In this document: positions 26,779-35,682 of the stretch, in pieces | Position numbering within the stretch: position 1 is the stretch's first letter | Layout: every line of letters starts with the position of its first letter | Assembly: GCF_900103545.1 (NCBI RefSeq) | Contig: NZ_FNHH01000003.1 | Location: 1-64,000, forward strand | Length of the DNA stretch: 64,000 bases | Source of the DNA: Daejeonella rubra | GTDB taxonomy: Bacteria > Bacteroidota > Bacteroidia > Sphingobacteriales > Sphingobacteriaceae | Reading direction: 5' to 3' | Notes under the pieces: generated by a model | The model's database searches: none | The model's input: the letters and a program-made list of their open reading frames with translations, nothing else | Told to the model about the DNA's origin: nothing | Program-made: the position numbers and the translations under genes

Positions 26779-26811
26779 ACCGAAAACGTTGCACCGTTTT
26801 CGGTTTTTTTT
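26779..26811 (+). terminator. Strong hairpin with T-run between fecR and susC
   Basis: ACCGAAAACG pairs with CGTTTTCGGT across a 6-nt loop and is followed by eight T residues on the plus strand. Both flanking genes are on the minus strand, so the canonical orientation would stop antisense transcription. On the minus strand it is a stem without a T-run. Confidence 0.6.
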
Positions 26812-26900
26812 AAGAAATTTTTATGAATTAAATTTTCACATAGGTTTTGTACTTATTAATAAATAGTTTAGAACTTTAAGCGCGAGTCATCCTTACACCT

Positions 26901-28133
26901 TTACCTGCTTCGAACACTAATCTTTTTCCCCTTTATTTCGAACTTCACACCACCCGTTAATTCTAACATCTCAAGTACTTTTGAAACATTGATATTCCTG
27001 GAAATAATTCCCGTGAAATGTTTTGAAGGAATTTGCCCTTCATAATCAATTTCCACATCGTACCAGCGTTCTATTTGCACCATTACAGTTTGTATATCTG
27101 CACCGTTGAATTGGAAAAGATTATTTTTCCAGGCAATAACTTCTTCTGTATCTACATTTACTAATTGAATACTTTCATTAACTTTCGCTTGCTGACCGGG
27201 TTTTAAGAGTTGGGAGTTGTGGTTGGCAAGATGTAAAACCCGAACTGAGCCTTCCAATAAGGTGGTATTTACTGCCTTTTCATTCACATAAGCCATCACA
27301 TTAAAATGAGTACCGAGCACTTCTACGTTAACTTTATTAGTTTGCACTTTAAAGGGTACCATTTTGCTGGCTCCTGCAGAGGGAGAAGGAACTGACAGCT
27401 TTGCAACTTCAAAGTACGCTTCACCGGTTAATTCAACCATTCGTTCATTCCCAATGAATGCAGTGGGAAAGCGAAGGGAAGATTCGGCGTTAAGCCATAC
27501 TTTACTGCCATCCGGCAATATAATTTGGTATTGACCGCCTTTGGGTGTGGAAATTTTATTATATGATATTTCACCGGAGTGATTTCCTTGTGCAGCATTG
27601 TAGATTAACCGGCCGTCTTGCTTAACTAACTTTGTTCCGCCCTGTTCCTGTAAACTTCCATTGTTCGCTTGTTCCAAAATCACTATAGAGCCATCTGCTA
27701 ATTCTAACCGGGCTTTATCGCCCCCAGGTAAAACATCGTCTTCATAGTGACGATTGACCTTTTGAACAATAACAGGTTCTTTTTTCTTATTGAACTCAGC
27801 ATAATATAATAGCCCTGCTGTTAAAAAAAATATAATAATGGCTACATGTTTCCAATTAACGAACTTTTCCCAAAGTTTAACGTCTCGTTTTTCAAGAGTA
27901 CGATGTGATACTATTTGCCATGCAGAAGTAACATCCAATGATGAAAAAAACCGAAAATCGTTTCTAAAAGCTGTTTCATCAGTTAAACTTTCCAAAAAAA
28001 GTTTATTCCTTTCATCCTCAGACAACCATTTGTTCAGCAATTCTTGTTCGTGCTGAGTAAGCTGTCCTCTTAGGTGCTTAATTATCAGTTCCGCATTTTC
28101 AAAAACTTGTTGATATTGATTTATCTCAGCCAT
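26901..28133 (-). CDS. fecR-like: FecR-family anti-sigma factor
   Basis: The protein has 410 residues from the preferred start MAEINQYQQ; an ATG five codons upstream also exists. The N-terminal cytoplasmic part (about 1-80, LRGQLTQHEQELLNKWLSED) binds sigma. One membrane segment follows (VAIIIFFLTAGLLYYAEF, about 85-105). The periplasmic FecR core contains TPKGGQYQIILPDGSKVWLN and RMVELTGEAYFEVA, and a C-terminal DUF4974-type domain (FQFNGADIQTVMVQIERWYD) closes it. It senses SusC occupancy through the STN domain and controls the ECF sigma factor encoded just upstream, 87 bp away. Confidence 0.9.
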   Translation of the reverse strand: MAEINQYQQVFENAELIIKHLRGQLTQHEQELLNKWLSEDERNKLFLESLTDETAFRNDFRFFSSLDVTSAWQIVSHRTLEKRDVKLWEKFVNWKHVAIIIFFLTAGLLYYAEFNKKKEPVIVQKVNRHYEDDVLPGGDKARLELADGSIVILEQANNGSLQEQGGTKLVKQDGRLIYNAAQGNHSGEISYNKISTPKGGQYQIILPDGSKVWLNAESSLRFPTAFIGNERMVELTGEAYFEVAKLSVPSPSAGASKMVPFKVQTNKVNVEVLGTHFNVMAYVNEKAVNTTLLEGSVRVLHLANHNSQLLKPGQQAKVNESIQLVNVDTEEVIAWKNNLFQFNGADIQTVMVQIERWYDVEIDYEGQIPSKHFTGIISRNINVSKVLEMLELTGGVKFEIKGKKISVRSR

Positions 28134-28220
28134 GTTTAATATAGACACCCCATCGGGCTGAATGGGTGAAGCCGGAAGAAAATTTATTTTAATTATGCTT
28201 AATTCAAATAGCGCAAGAGG

Positions 28221-28820
28221 TCAGTTTGTCTGAGATTCTGCCAGAAAAGTGATGAAAATGGTATACACTTCAGGTTTTAGTATGAGACGTAGCAATTGTA
28301 ATCCGCGTTTTTTTTGTGTTTTTACAGTATTAACAGATATGCCCAGCTTTTCGGCTATTTCACTATTTTTCATTCCTGCTAAATATCCCATCTTAGAAAT
28401 TCGCTGGCAGCTTTCCGGCAGTGTATCAAGGGCCATATGTAATTCTGCTAAAACTTCAGAACGGATTATAGAATGAATAATGTTAAATTCCTCGATGGGA
28501 GCCGGATCCTGAAGTTCCAAATAATTAGAGACTACTTTATCGTGTCTAATCCTATTCAGACTTGCATTACGGACTGTACTGTAAAGAAAGTTCTTAACCG
28601 CAGCTTCAGTACAATTTAAAGATAGTTCTTCCCTATGGTTCCAATATTTAAAAAATGCCTCCTGTACAATATCCTCTGCGTTTACTTTATCTTTTACAAA
28701 TTGAAAGGAAAAGTAACAAAGCCGCGAATAAAAGGCTTTAAACAATTGTTCAAATCCTTTGCCCTGGGGTAACGATTCCAAATCTTCAGATTTTTTATTA
28801 CGTTGTTCAGGAATACTCAT
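28221..28820 (-). CDS. ECF-type RNA polymerase sigma factor
   Basis: This 199-residue protein shows region 2 (FEQLFKAFYSRLCYFSFQFV, AEDIVQEAFFKYWNH) and region 4 (LPESCQRISKMGYLAGMKNS, EIAEKLGISVNTVKTQKKRG), the layout of Bacteroidota ECF sigma factors that pair with FecR. It is probably held inactive by the FecR gene downstream and, once released, transcribes the susCD genes. Position and strand fit the standard sigma-fecR-susC-susD order. Confidence 0.9.
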   Translation of the reverse strand: MSIPEQRNKKSEDLESLPQGKGFEQLFKAFYSRLCYFSFQFVKDKVNAEDIVQEAFFKYWNHREELSLNCTEAAVKNFLYSTVRNASLNRIRHDKVVSNYLELQDPAPIEEFNIIHSIIRSEVLAELHMALDTLPESCQRISKMGYLAGMKNSEIAEKLGISVNTVKTQKKRGLQLLRLILKPEVYTIFITFLAESQTN

Positions 28821-29010
28821 AGCGAATTTTAGATAGTCTGTTTCATAAAGGTATTTTTTTTTAAATAATAAAAAAAAAACAGCACTCGATTAATAAAAGC
28901 ACTGCCTTTTTAAGTTACCGATATTTTGTATTATTGATAAGATCTACAGAATCTCTAAAAAACGAACTAGAGTGTCATCTTTGGTAAATCTCCCAGCCCC
29001 CCTAAAATTG

Positions 29011-29281
29011 CTAAAACACCTTCTCCCCGAACTCACTTCCCGGTAGCTTAAGCTTTTTAGCCAGTTTATTCAGGTTATAGCTAAGATTCAGCATAAACAC
29101 TGTTTACCCTCTGAATCGGATTTTTGATATCCTGATAATACAGTGTTGAGAATAATGATCCCTGGCTGAAACTCCTTGTGAATCCGGCTTTGAATTTCCA
29201 TTCCCTCTCAAAACTATAAAGCATATTGACCGAAGGGAACAGATTATTAAGTTTCAGAAGGTAATCATTAACTGAAAAAAT
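29011..29281 (-). pseudogene. Decayed TonB-dependent receptor fragment
   Basis: Three segments match the C-terminal half of the receptor at 2.5-4.9 kb but are collapsed together: (N)DYLLKLNNLFPS...SFERE, then SFSQGSLFSTLYYQDIKNPI, then, in another frame, MLNLSYNLNKLAKKLKLPGS closing with EFGEKVF and a stop. Relative to the intact gene about 45 residues are missing at the first joint and about 155 residues at the second, where the frame is also lost. The signal peptide, plug and most of the barrel are gone. This is a relic of a second receptor gene, not a functional one. Confidence 0.85.
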
Positions 29282-29373
29282 GTAAAAATTAACCTGAATT
29301 ACAGAGTAAGTACGGGCTACGAGCTTGCACATATCTTATAAAAGATAGGCTTATTTACTTCTGAGTATTCTTA

Positions 29374-30858
29374 TTAGTTATTGTTTTTTCGTAAAGTGAA
29401 ATAGAAAACTGTTCCTTTTCCAGGTTCTGACTCAAACCATATCTCCCCATTATGTTGCTCTACAATTTTCTTACATTGGACTAAACCAATACCAGTACCT
29501 TCAATATCGTCCTGTGTATGTAACCTACGAAACATTTTGAATAATTTATCCTTATGAATTGGGTCTATGCCAATGCCATTGTCTTCAACTGTAAATAGCC
29601 AATCCGCCCCCTGATTGTGGTAGTCAATTTTGATTACTGGAGCAACTCCCTTCTTACTGTATTTCAATCCATTTGAGATTAAATTTTGAAAAAGAAGACC
29701 CAACTCAAATCGATAGCCTTTTAATACGGGTAATGGAGGATAAGTAATTTCAGCAGAATTATTTTCAAATTGAAACTGAAGCCCTTCAATTACTTCAACA
29801 AGTAATTCACTACAATCGACCTCAGAAACAGGATTAACCTGACCTAATCGGGCGGTCTCCATTAGTCCTCTGATCAAGGTTGACAATCTTTCTGAAGCTT
29901 TTTTTATTAGATCAATAAAATAAATAATTTCTTCTTTAGCAGGTGAATTACTATCTAACTCTTCCCTGAGAAGGCTTATGATTCCTCTAATATTATTTAC
30001 TGGTTCCTGGAGATCATGAGTTGCAATGTGAGTGTAATCCTCAAGTTCTTTGTTCTTTATTTCTAATTTTAAAATATAATCGTTTAATAAAAGTCTTTGT
30101 TTTTGCACTTCAGTAACATCCTGTACAGTTCCAACTGTTTTTACAACTAAACCATCTGAATCGTAAATATGTCTTCCTCTTTCCCTTAAAAATTTCAATG
30201 AACCTTTGGGTGTAATATACCTGTGAACAATGTTATATGGAATTTGGTTCGTAATTGAATTTTGGTATGATTGTTTTACAAATTCTCTATCTTCTTCATG
30301 CACTAACATTTCAAAGCCTTCATTAGTTGAGCTAAATGCTGCCTGACCCAGTTCGAATATTTCATAAACTTCAGGAGACCAAAGGATTGTATTATTAGCA
30401 AGATGAAACTCCCAGTGCCCCAATGCACTCAATTGAAGAGCTTCCTTTAATTGATCGGATACCTTCTCAAGCTCTTCAGTTTTTCTAACGAACTCTGTTA
30501 TTTCTCTGATTACTGCAAGAATCATTTCTTCGCCAGAATCATTTTGAATAATATTCAGGGCAATGCTTATAGAAACATTTGATGCATCTTTCCTGTACCC
30601 AATCAGCTTCATATTGTTAGACATTGATCTGGCTGAAGGATGAGAAACAAAACTTCGGAAATGAAACTTGTGTTTATCCCTAAGGTGCGGAGGAATTAAA
30701 TCTTGTATGGATTTCCCTTCAAGTTCGCCAGGTTCATACCCGAACATGGAAAACGCCGCTTTATTTGTCAGAATAATTTTGGCATTAATGTCACAGATAA
30801 TTATGCCATCAGGAGAGCACTCAAATGCATTGAGGTAAATTTTCGAATCCAAAGCCAT
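29374..30858 (-). CDS. PAS-PAS sensor histidine kinase (soluble)
   Basis: The protein has 494 residues and no membrane segment. PAS domain 1 spans about 5-125 (AFECSPDGIIICDINAKIIL, FGYEPGELEGKSIQDLIPP). A second PAS/PAC is at about 140-255 (LSALGHWEFHLANNTILWSP ... VGTVQDVTE). A DHp helix carries the H-box TDLQEP-type site YTHIATHDLQEPVNNIRG (His near 281), and the HATPase domain contains NLISNGLKYSKKG, DNGIGIDPIHKDKLF and GTGIGLVQCKKIVE. It is a cytoplasmic kinase, possibly sensing redox or a small ligand; no response regulator is next to it. Confidence 0.88.
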   Translation of the reverse strand: MALDSKIYLNAFECSPDGIIICDINAKIILTNKAAFSMFGYEPGELEGKSIQDLIPPHLRDKHKFHFRSFVSHPSARSMSNNMKLIGYRKDASNVSISIALNIIQNDSGEEMILAVIREITEFVRKTEELEKVSDQLKEALQLSALGHWEFHLANNTILWSPEVYEIFELGQAAFSSTNEGFEMLVHEEDREFVKQSYQNSITNQIPYNIVHRYITPKGSLKFLRERGRHIYDSDGLVVKTVGTVQDVTEVQKQRLLLNDYILKLEIKNKELEDYTHIATHDLQEPVNNIRGIISLLREELDSNSPAKEEIIYFIDLIKKASERLSTLIRGLMETARLGQVNPVSEVDCSELLVEVIEGLQFQFENNSAEITYPPLPVLKGYRFELGLLFQNLISNGLKYSKKGVAPVIKIDYHNQGADWLFTVEDNGIGIDPIHKDKLFKMFRRLHTQDDIEGTGIGLVQCKKIVEQHNGEIWFESEPGKGTVFYFTLRKNNN

Positions 30859-31330
30859 TTTAAGTTAATTTCGATGCAATATCATATTTTCATGAAGAAT
30901 CAAAATCGATCCTTAAATCATAGTTTTTCAGGGGTTGAATAGAATCAAATTTTCAACCCTCAAAACATATTATTAAAACTCCTTCAATACTGAGTTGTTA
31001 TATGTAAAGGTACTGTCCTAATCAAAGTTACATATAAGTAAACCAATAGATCCAGATATAAATTTGCAAACTTCCATATTTTTCGTGCAATTATTCTTGT
31101 TTGAATTATTCACACTTGCCCGGTGTATCTAACTTAATTCGTCGTATCATTTTTTGGGGAGGCTGGAGATAAAAAGATCTGGCATGGAATTACCGTAACC
31201 TTAGTACCAGGATCAAAGGCCTATAAGTAAATTACTTAAGGGGTTATTCTATTTATTTACTACGAGGCACATTGGTTGATGACGAGGCTGAATAACATAA
31301 TAGGGACAAGGAAGCTTCAGGCATCCCATG
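30859..31330. other. Intergenic, no feature seen
   Basis: I see no gene of convincing length, no strong hairpin and no clear promoter in this AT-rich stretch between two minus-strand genes. Confidence 0.4.
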
Positions 31331-32299
31331 TTATGCTTCCTGCCAGAGCTGCTGCAATTTCATAAGATCTCTTTTCATGGCATTAAAGATGGTTTGTTTA
31401 TCCGCTGAAATGCTGCTTGCTCCATGTTCAGCTCCACCCATTGGGTATTCATAATGAAGAGAAACCGGCACTTGAATTTTATATTCTTTCAAAAGCTTAA
31501 AATAAGATCTGAAATCAACCATTCCCTCACCCAAGGGAACATTCTCTACAAGCCAGGCCCCATTTCTTTTGACCCAAATACAATCTTTTATTGCCAGAAC
31601 TTTAATATGAGGTTGAATTAACCGAAGCCCATTTTTCCAGGACATCCCTCCTTCTACTACCGCATGGCGAATATCATATTGTACCCCCATATTTTGCTGA
31701 TCTGCATTTTTAAGTATTTCCCATAATTCCCATAAAGAGGCCCCGGCTAAATTCCCTGAGTGGTTTTGATAACATCCGGTTATTCCTAACTTTCTATTGA
31801 TATGGCTTAAACTTGTCAATGTTTGTTTGAATTGCTCAATGGCATCAGGAATACTTTTCCCATCGGGATACTTTAGCCAATTCATCCGGTAATATTCAAC
31901 TCCAAGTTTTGAAGCGGTTTCGAGCACTTTTATATCCTCAGGATTATTTACATCCTGAACGGTAGTAGTTATCATGGTTGTAGAGAGGCCTGTTTTTCGG
32001 ATTGCATCTATTGCTTCTGGAAGATCATTTTCCACCCGCTCCGGCAATACATGGCCATTTGGACGCACCGTCAGATCCACCCCATTGAATCCTATTTCGG
32101 CTGCAGCATCAGCCATATCCTTGTAATTTAGAAACTGGAGATGCTTGGAAAAAACAGATACATTTAAAGGCTTATCAACATTACCAAGGCCTGTTAAGCT
32201 TGCTTGCAATTCATTTGGGATAAAAGGAATTAGCGCTCCTGCCAAAATTGAATTCTTAATAAACTTTCTTCTGGATTGGGTTAATTTTTTAGCTCCCAT
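31331..32299 (-). CDS. Tat-exported sugar phosphate isomerase/epimerase-type TIM barrel protein
   Basis: The protein has 322 residues with a twin-arginine signal (QSRRKFIKNSILAGALIPFI). The xylose-isomerase-like TIM-barrel fold is supported by AAEIGFNGVDLTVRPNGHVL, LGITGCYQNHSGNLAG, MGVQYDIRHAVVEGG, IKVLAIKDCIW and VSLHYEYPMGG, which supply the Glu/Asp/His metal ligands of the family. Export suggests that it acts on periplasmic sugars or their oxidised products, in keeping with the two Tat-exported Gfo/Idh/MocA enzymes about 10 kb away. The substrate is not determinable. Confidence 0.8.
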   Translation of the reverse strand: MGAKKLTQSRRKFIKNSILAGALIPFIPNELQASLTGLGNVDKPLNVSVFSKHLQFLNYKDMADAAAEIGFNGVDLTVRPNGHVLPERVENDLPEAIDAIRKTGLSTTMITTTVQDVNNPEDIKVLETASKLGVEYYRMNWLKYPDGKSIPDAIEQFKQTLTSLSHINRKLGITGCYQNHSGNLAGASLWELWEILKNADQQNMGVQYDIRHAVVEGGMSWKNGLRLIQPHIKVLAIKDCIWVKRNGAWLVENVPLGEGMVDFRSYFKLLKEYKIQVPVSLHYEYPMGGAEHGASSISADKQTIFNAMKRDLMKLQQLWQEA

Positions 32300-32690
32300 T
32301 TTTCATTGGTTAATTAATAATTATTTATACAATCCTTACAGAATACCTGTCAGGATTTGATCTAAAATTTAGTTCTTTTTCATAATATAAGAAAAATAAA
32401 GCTACAATAATTGCAATTAATCTACCATCTGATTACTCTATAAATGAACGGCTTAAGCAAAACTCAAAATTAGATTAATTTTAAAATACCCATACTTAAC
32501 CTGGTATTTTCAGGGTCAAAAAGGGACCTGATTTAAGAATATGTTTCTCATCTTTATTTTAATTCCGGACAGCAATCTCTGTTAATAAGAGATGAAGGAA
32601 GCACCAAATTATGAACTAAAGATTAATTTTATCGCCGAATAAGAAAATATTCTAAAATAAGAATAGTATTTTTAACTAAAAAAACATCCT
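32300..32690. other. Divergent intergenic region
   Basis: This AT-rich spacer lies between a minus-strand gene and a plus-strand operon. I found no gene and no perfect TAnnTTTG element that I would assign with confidence. Confidence 0.35.
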
Positions 32691-33131
32691 ATGTCAAACA
32701 GACTTACAGAACCAACCCGGGTAATAATCCCGGTTGATATGGCTATTAACAGAACAAAAAACTGGAGAGATTTTGTTACAAATGTGCTTCAGATTAAAGA
32801 TGCAAGAAAACTACCAAAAGGCGTTTATATTTCCAAAACGGATATTGAAGATTTAGCTGCTTACTGCAAAGCGGATCCAACAATTGCGGGTGTCAGGACT
32901 TACTTTACTTTAGAAAATGGACAGGAAGAAGTGATTAAAAATGAAATCAAATTCATCATGGTTCTGGTAAGAGAAAGTGAAACCCATCCGTTTGGTGAAG
33001 ATCTGCTATACGTGCCGGATTCTCTGAAAAACATGAGCAATACCGACACAATTGATGATTCAAATGTATTTGACTTTACCAGGCCTTGTCCTGATTGCTG
33101 CGACCCTACCAGCCCACTTTTCAATAGTTAG
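32691..33131 (+). CDS. Protein of unknown function with C-terminal CPDCC motif
   Basis: This 146-residue protein has no signal peptide or membrane segment. It begins with TEPTRVIIPVDMAINRTKNW and has an acidic, Ser/Thr-rich C-terminus ending FDFTRPCPDCCDPTSPLFNS. The C-P-D-C-C cluster could bind a metal or form a redox site; the rest looks alpha/beta. I do not recognise the family. It is followed after 29 bp by the multi-TM protein and then by the hybrid kinase, so it may be part of that signalling unit. Confidence 0.65.
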   Translation: MSNRLTEPTRVIIPVDMAINRTKNWRDFVTNVLQIKDARKLPKGVYISKTDIEDLAAYCKADPTIAGVRTYFTLENGQEEVIKNEIKFIMVLVRESETHPFGEDLLYVPDSLKNMSNTDTIDDSNVFDFTRPCPDCCDPTSPLFNS

Positions 33132-33160
33132 ATTGGGGAACTCCTATAAATTCGTCTGAA

Positions 33161-33805
33161 ATGCCATCTTTATCCTATTTTTATCAGGGCTATATTGTCC
33201 CTGCTAGTACCCTAATCCCTATTCTGAGTGGTTTCATCTATTATAGCAAGATCAATAAACCACTCAGAATAATTTTGATCTATTTATGTATCTCGTTCAT
33301 CATAAATATCATAGGGAGCATTTTAGCTGCGTATTCTATAAATAATCTCCCATTACTTCACTTTTATACCATTGTGGAGCTGGTGACGATATTATTTTAC
33401 TTTAAATATGCTTTTTCGAATAAAAAGACCGATTTCTGGATCAGGATCATTATGATCACTTTTCCTTTATTGTGTGTCATTAATTTTACTTTTATTCAAA
33501 GTTTATATGAGTTCAATACCTACACGCGACCCTTTGAAGCTATTATTATAATTATTTTCAGCGGGATCTACCTGGGAAGCCAGAATGGCGAAAAGGAAGA
33601 ATTCACCAGGTCGGGCAGATGGGTAGCCAGTGGATTCCTGATATACTTCTGTAGTTCCTTATATCAATTCATCTTTTCTAATGTGGTGAGCCTGAATACT
33701 ACACACTTTGTTAAGATGATCATCTGGAACCTTCATGCTACATTTGTATTAATTATGTACATCTTTTTTTACCTGGCTATAAGGAATGAAAGAGGTAAGC
33801 GATAA
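33161..33805 (+). CDS. Multi-spanning membrane protein, probable sensory partner of the kinase
   Basis: The protein has 214 residues that are almost entirely hydrophobic segments; I count six or seven (around 13-27, 34-60, 65-80, 89-108, 119-133, 148-170 and 183-205). No catalytic motif is visible. Its last 20 bp overlap the hybrid histidine kinase gene, so the two are translationally coupled. The size and topology resemble the 7TM input modules that are usually fused to Bacteroidota kinases, which suggests a split receptor-kinase. This is inference. Confidence 0.65.
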   Translation: MPSLSYFYQGYIVPASTLIPILSGFIYYSKINKPLRIILIYLCISFIINIIGSILAAYSINNLPLLHFYTIVELVTILFYFKYAFSNKKTDFWIRIIMITFPLLCVINFTFIQSLYEFNTYTRPFEAIIIIIFSGIYLGSQNGEKEEFTRSGRWVASGFLIYFCSSLYQFIFSNVVSLNTTHFVKMIIWNLHATFVLIMYIFFYLAIRNERGKR

Positions 33806-35462
33806 TATAGACTTGTTGGTAATCATTGCGATGATGTGCTCTTTTACTATCGTTATCTGCTTTTTAATTGTCATCTACAGAAAGCAACTGGACATCTTTC
33901 GTCATAAATCAGCCAATCAGTCTAAGAGTGTATTTCTTGCTACAATGAGTCATGAGATACGTACACCTATGAACGGAGTACTGGGAATGGCATCCCTGCT
34001 CAAGGAAACAAATCTGGATCCTGAACAGGAGGAATATACACAGGTGATCATCCAAAGTGGGGAGGCCTTGCTGAATGTAATCAATGAAATTTTAGACTTT
34101 TCGAAAATTGAAGCGGGCAGAATGGAGCTTGATCCACACGATTTCAATCTTCGCAATTGTGTAGAAGAAGTTCTGGACATTTTTGCCGGAAAAGCTGCTC
34201 AGTCAGATCTTGACCTAATGAGTCAGATTGATCCTCATATTCCCTTACAGATTCATGGAGATAGCAGTCGTCTGCGGCAAGTACTTATTAATTTGGTAGG
34301 GAATGCGATGAAATTCACAAAAAAGGGGGAAATTTTTCTGGGAATTAAGCTTGTCAGTCCTCCCGGGGAAACGGATTTAAAACTGAGTTTTGAAATAAGA
34401 GATACAGGTATCGGCATACCCAAAGATAAACTATCCGGATTATTTGAATCTTTTTCACAAATTGATTCTTCTACAACCAGAAAATATGGTGGCACAGGCT
34501 TAGGGCTTGCCATTTCCAAACGTCTGGTAGTTTTAATGGGTGGAGCCATCGCGGTTTCAAGTGAAAATGGAGTAGGCAGCACTTTTAAATTTACTATCCA
34601 ATGTGAGAAAAGTCAGGATCAAAAGTTAATTGATCAAACAGTGAATATGCTCGCAATTGAAGGCAACAACATTCTGGTCATTGACGATAATGCTACCAAT
34701 TGTTATCTTTTAAAAATTCAACTGGAACAGTGGAAATTGAAGCCTTATATAGCCTCTTCAGGCAAAGAAGCGTTGGATTTGATTCTCAATAAGGATAAAG
34801 ATTATTTTGATCTGATCATTTGTGATTTGCAAATGCCTGAAATGGATGGACTGGAATTATGCTCGCTGATCAAAAAGAGCCACTCACATATACCTGTTAT
34901 TCTCTTAAGTTCAATTGGAGACACAACCAGGAAAAAGCATCCTGAATTATTTGCTGCAGTCCTGAATAAACCAGTTAAGCAGCAACAACTAAGCAAGGTG
35001 ATCCTGAATGTCTTAAATCATCAGGTTTCCGAACCTGAAACAAAACCACGCTCACTTTTTAATAAAGAATTTTCAGGAAGCTATCCTTTGAACATTCTGA
35101 TTGCAGACGACAATTATATCAATCAGAAGCTTATTTTAAAAATCCTGGACAACCTGGGTTATAATCCTTCTCTTGCAACAAACGGAAAAGAGGTTATTCA
35201 GATGTTAATGAATAAGAATTTCGACCTTATTTTAATGGATGTGCAGATGCCTGAAATGGATGGTTTGGAGGCGACCCGTTTCATACGTAAGCATCATGAT
35301 AATCAACCTGTTATTGTCGCCATGACGGCCAATGCAATGATTGAAGACCGGGAAGAGTGTTACCTTGCAGGCATGGACGATTATCTTTCCAAGCCCCTTA
35401 AAACTGAATCATTGATCACCATGCTTAAGGAATTGAAGACCAGGGTGTCACCAATTAATTGA
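33786..35462 (+). CDS. Hybrid sensor histidine kinase with two receiver domains
   Basis: The protein has 558 residues. One membrane segment (about 8-30) is followed directly by a DHp domain with FLATMSHEIRTPMNGVLGMA (H-box), then an HATPase domain (GDSSRLRQVLINLVGNAMKF, RDTGIGIPKDKL, YGGTGLGLAISKRL). Two receivers follow: REC1 (NILVIDDNATN, LIICDLQMPEMDGLE) and REC2 (LNILIADDNYINQ, LILMDVQMPEMDGLEA, with Lys in LSKPL). There is no N-terminal sensor domain and no Hpt or output domain. The input probably comes from the membrane protein encoded just upstream, and the phosphate is probably passed to an Hpt protein encoded elsewhere. Confidence 0.88.
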   Translation: MKEVSDNIDLLVIIAMMCSFTIVICFLIVIYRKQLDIFRHKSANQSKSVFLATMSHEIRTPMNGVLGMASLLKETNLDPEQEEYTQVIIQSGEALLNVINEILDFSKIEAGRMELDPHDFNLRNCVEEVLDIFAGKAAQSDLDLMSQIDPHIPLQIHGDSSRLRQVLINLVGNAMKFTKKGEIFLGIKLVSPPGETDLKLSFEIRDTGIGIPKDKLSGLFESFSQIDSSTTRKYGGTGLGLAISKRLVVLMGGAIAVSSENGVGSTFKFTIQCEKSQDQKLIDQTVNMLAIEGNNILVIDDNATNCYLLKIQLEQWKLKPYIASSGKEALDLILNKDKDYFDLIICDLQMPEMDGLELCSLIKKSHSHIPVILLSSIGDTTRKKHPELFAAVLNKPVKQQQLSKVILNVLNHQVSEPETKPRSLFNKEFSGSYPLNILIADDNYINQKLILKILDNLGYNPSLATNGKEVIQMLMNKNFDLILMDVQMPEMDGLEATRFIRKHHDNQPVIVAMTANAMIEDREECYLAGMDDYLSKPLKTESLITMLKELKTRVSPIN

Positions 35463-35682
35463 AATAAAAGTACAAGGACAGAATACTGGTAAAAGTACCA
35501 AACCCACTCTAAATTAGTAATTGGGTTTCGCTGATAACAGGGTTAGATCGAAGCAAATACTGTTTGCAGAATTGTAATTCAGGTTCAATTCTAAACAAAA
35601 ATGTTCACAAATAAACAGATCAACGAGATCTGAAAATTCAACCCTTACGGGAATGAAAAAAGCGGCTGAGATATTGAAATGC

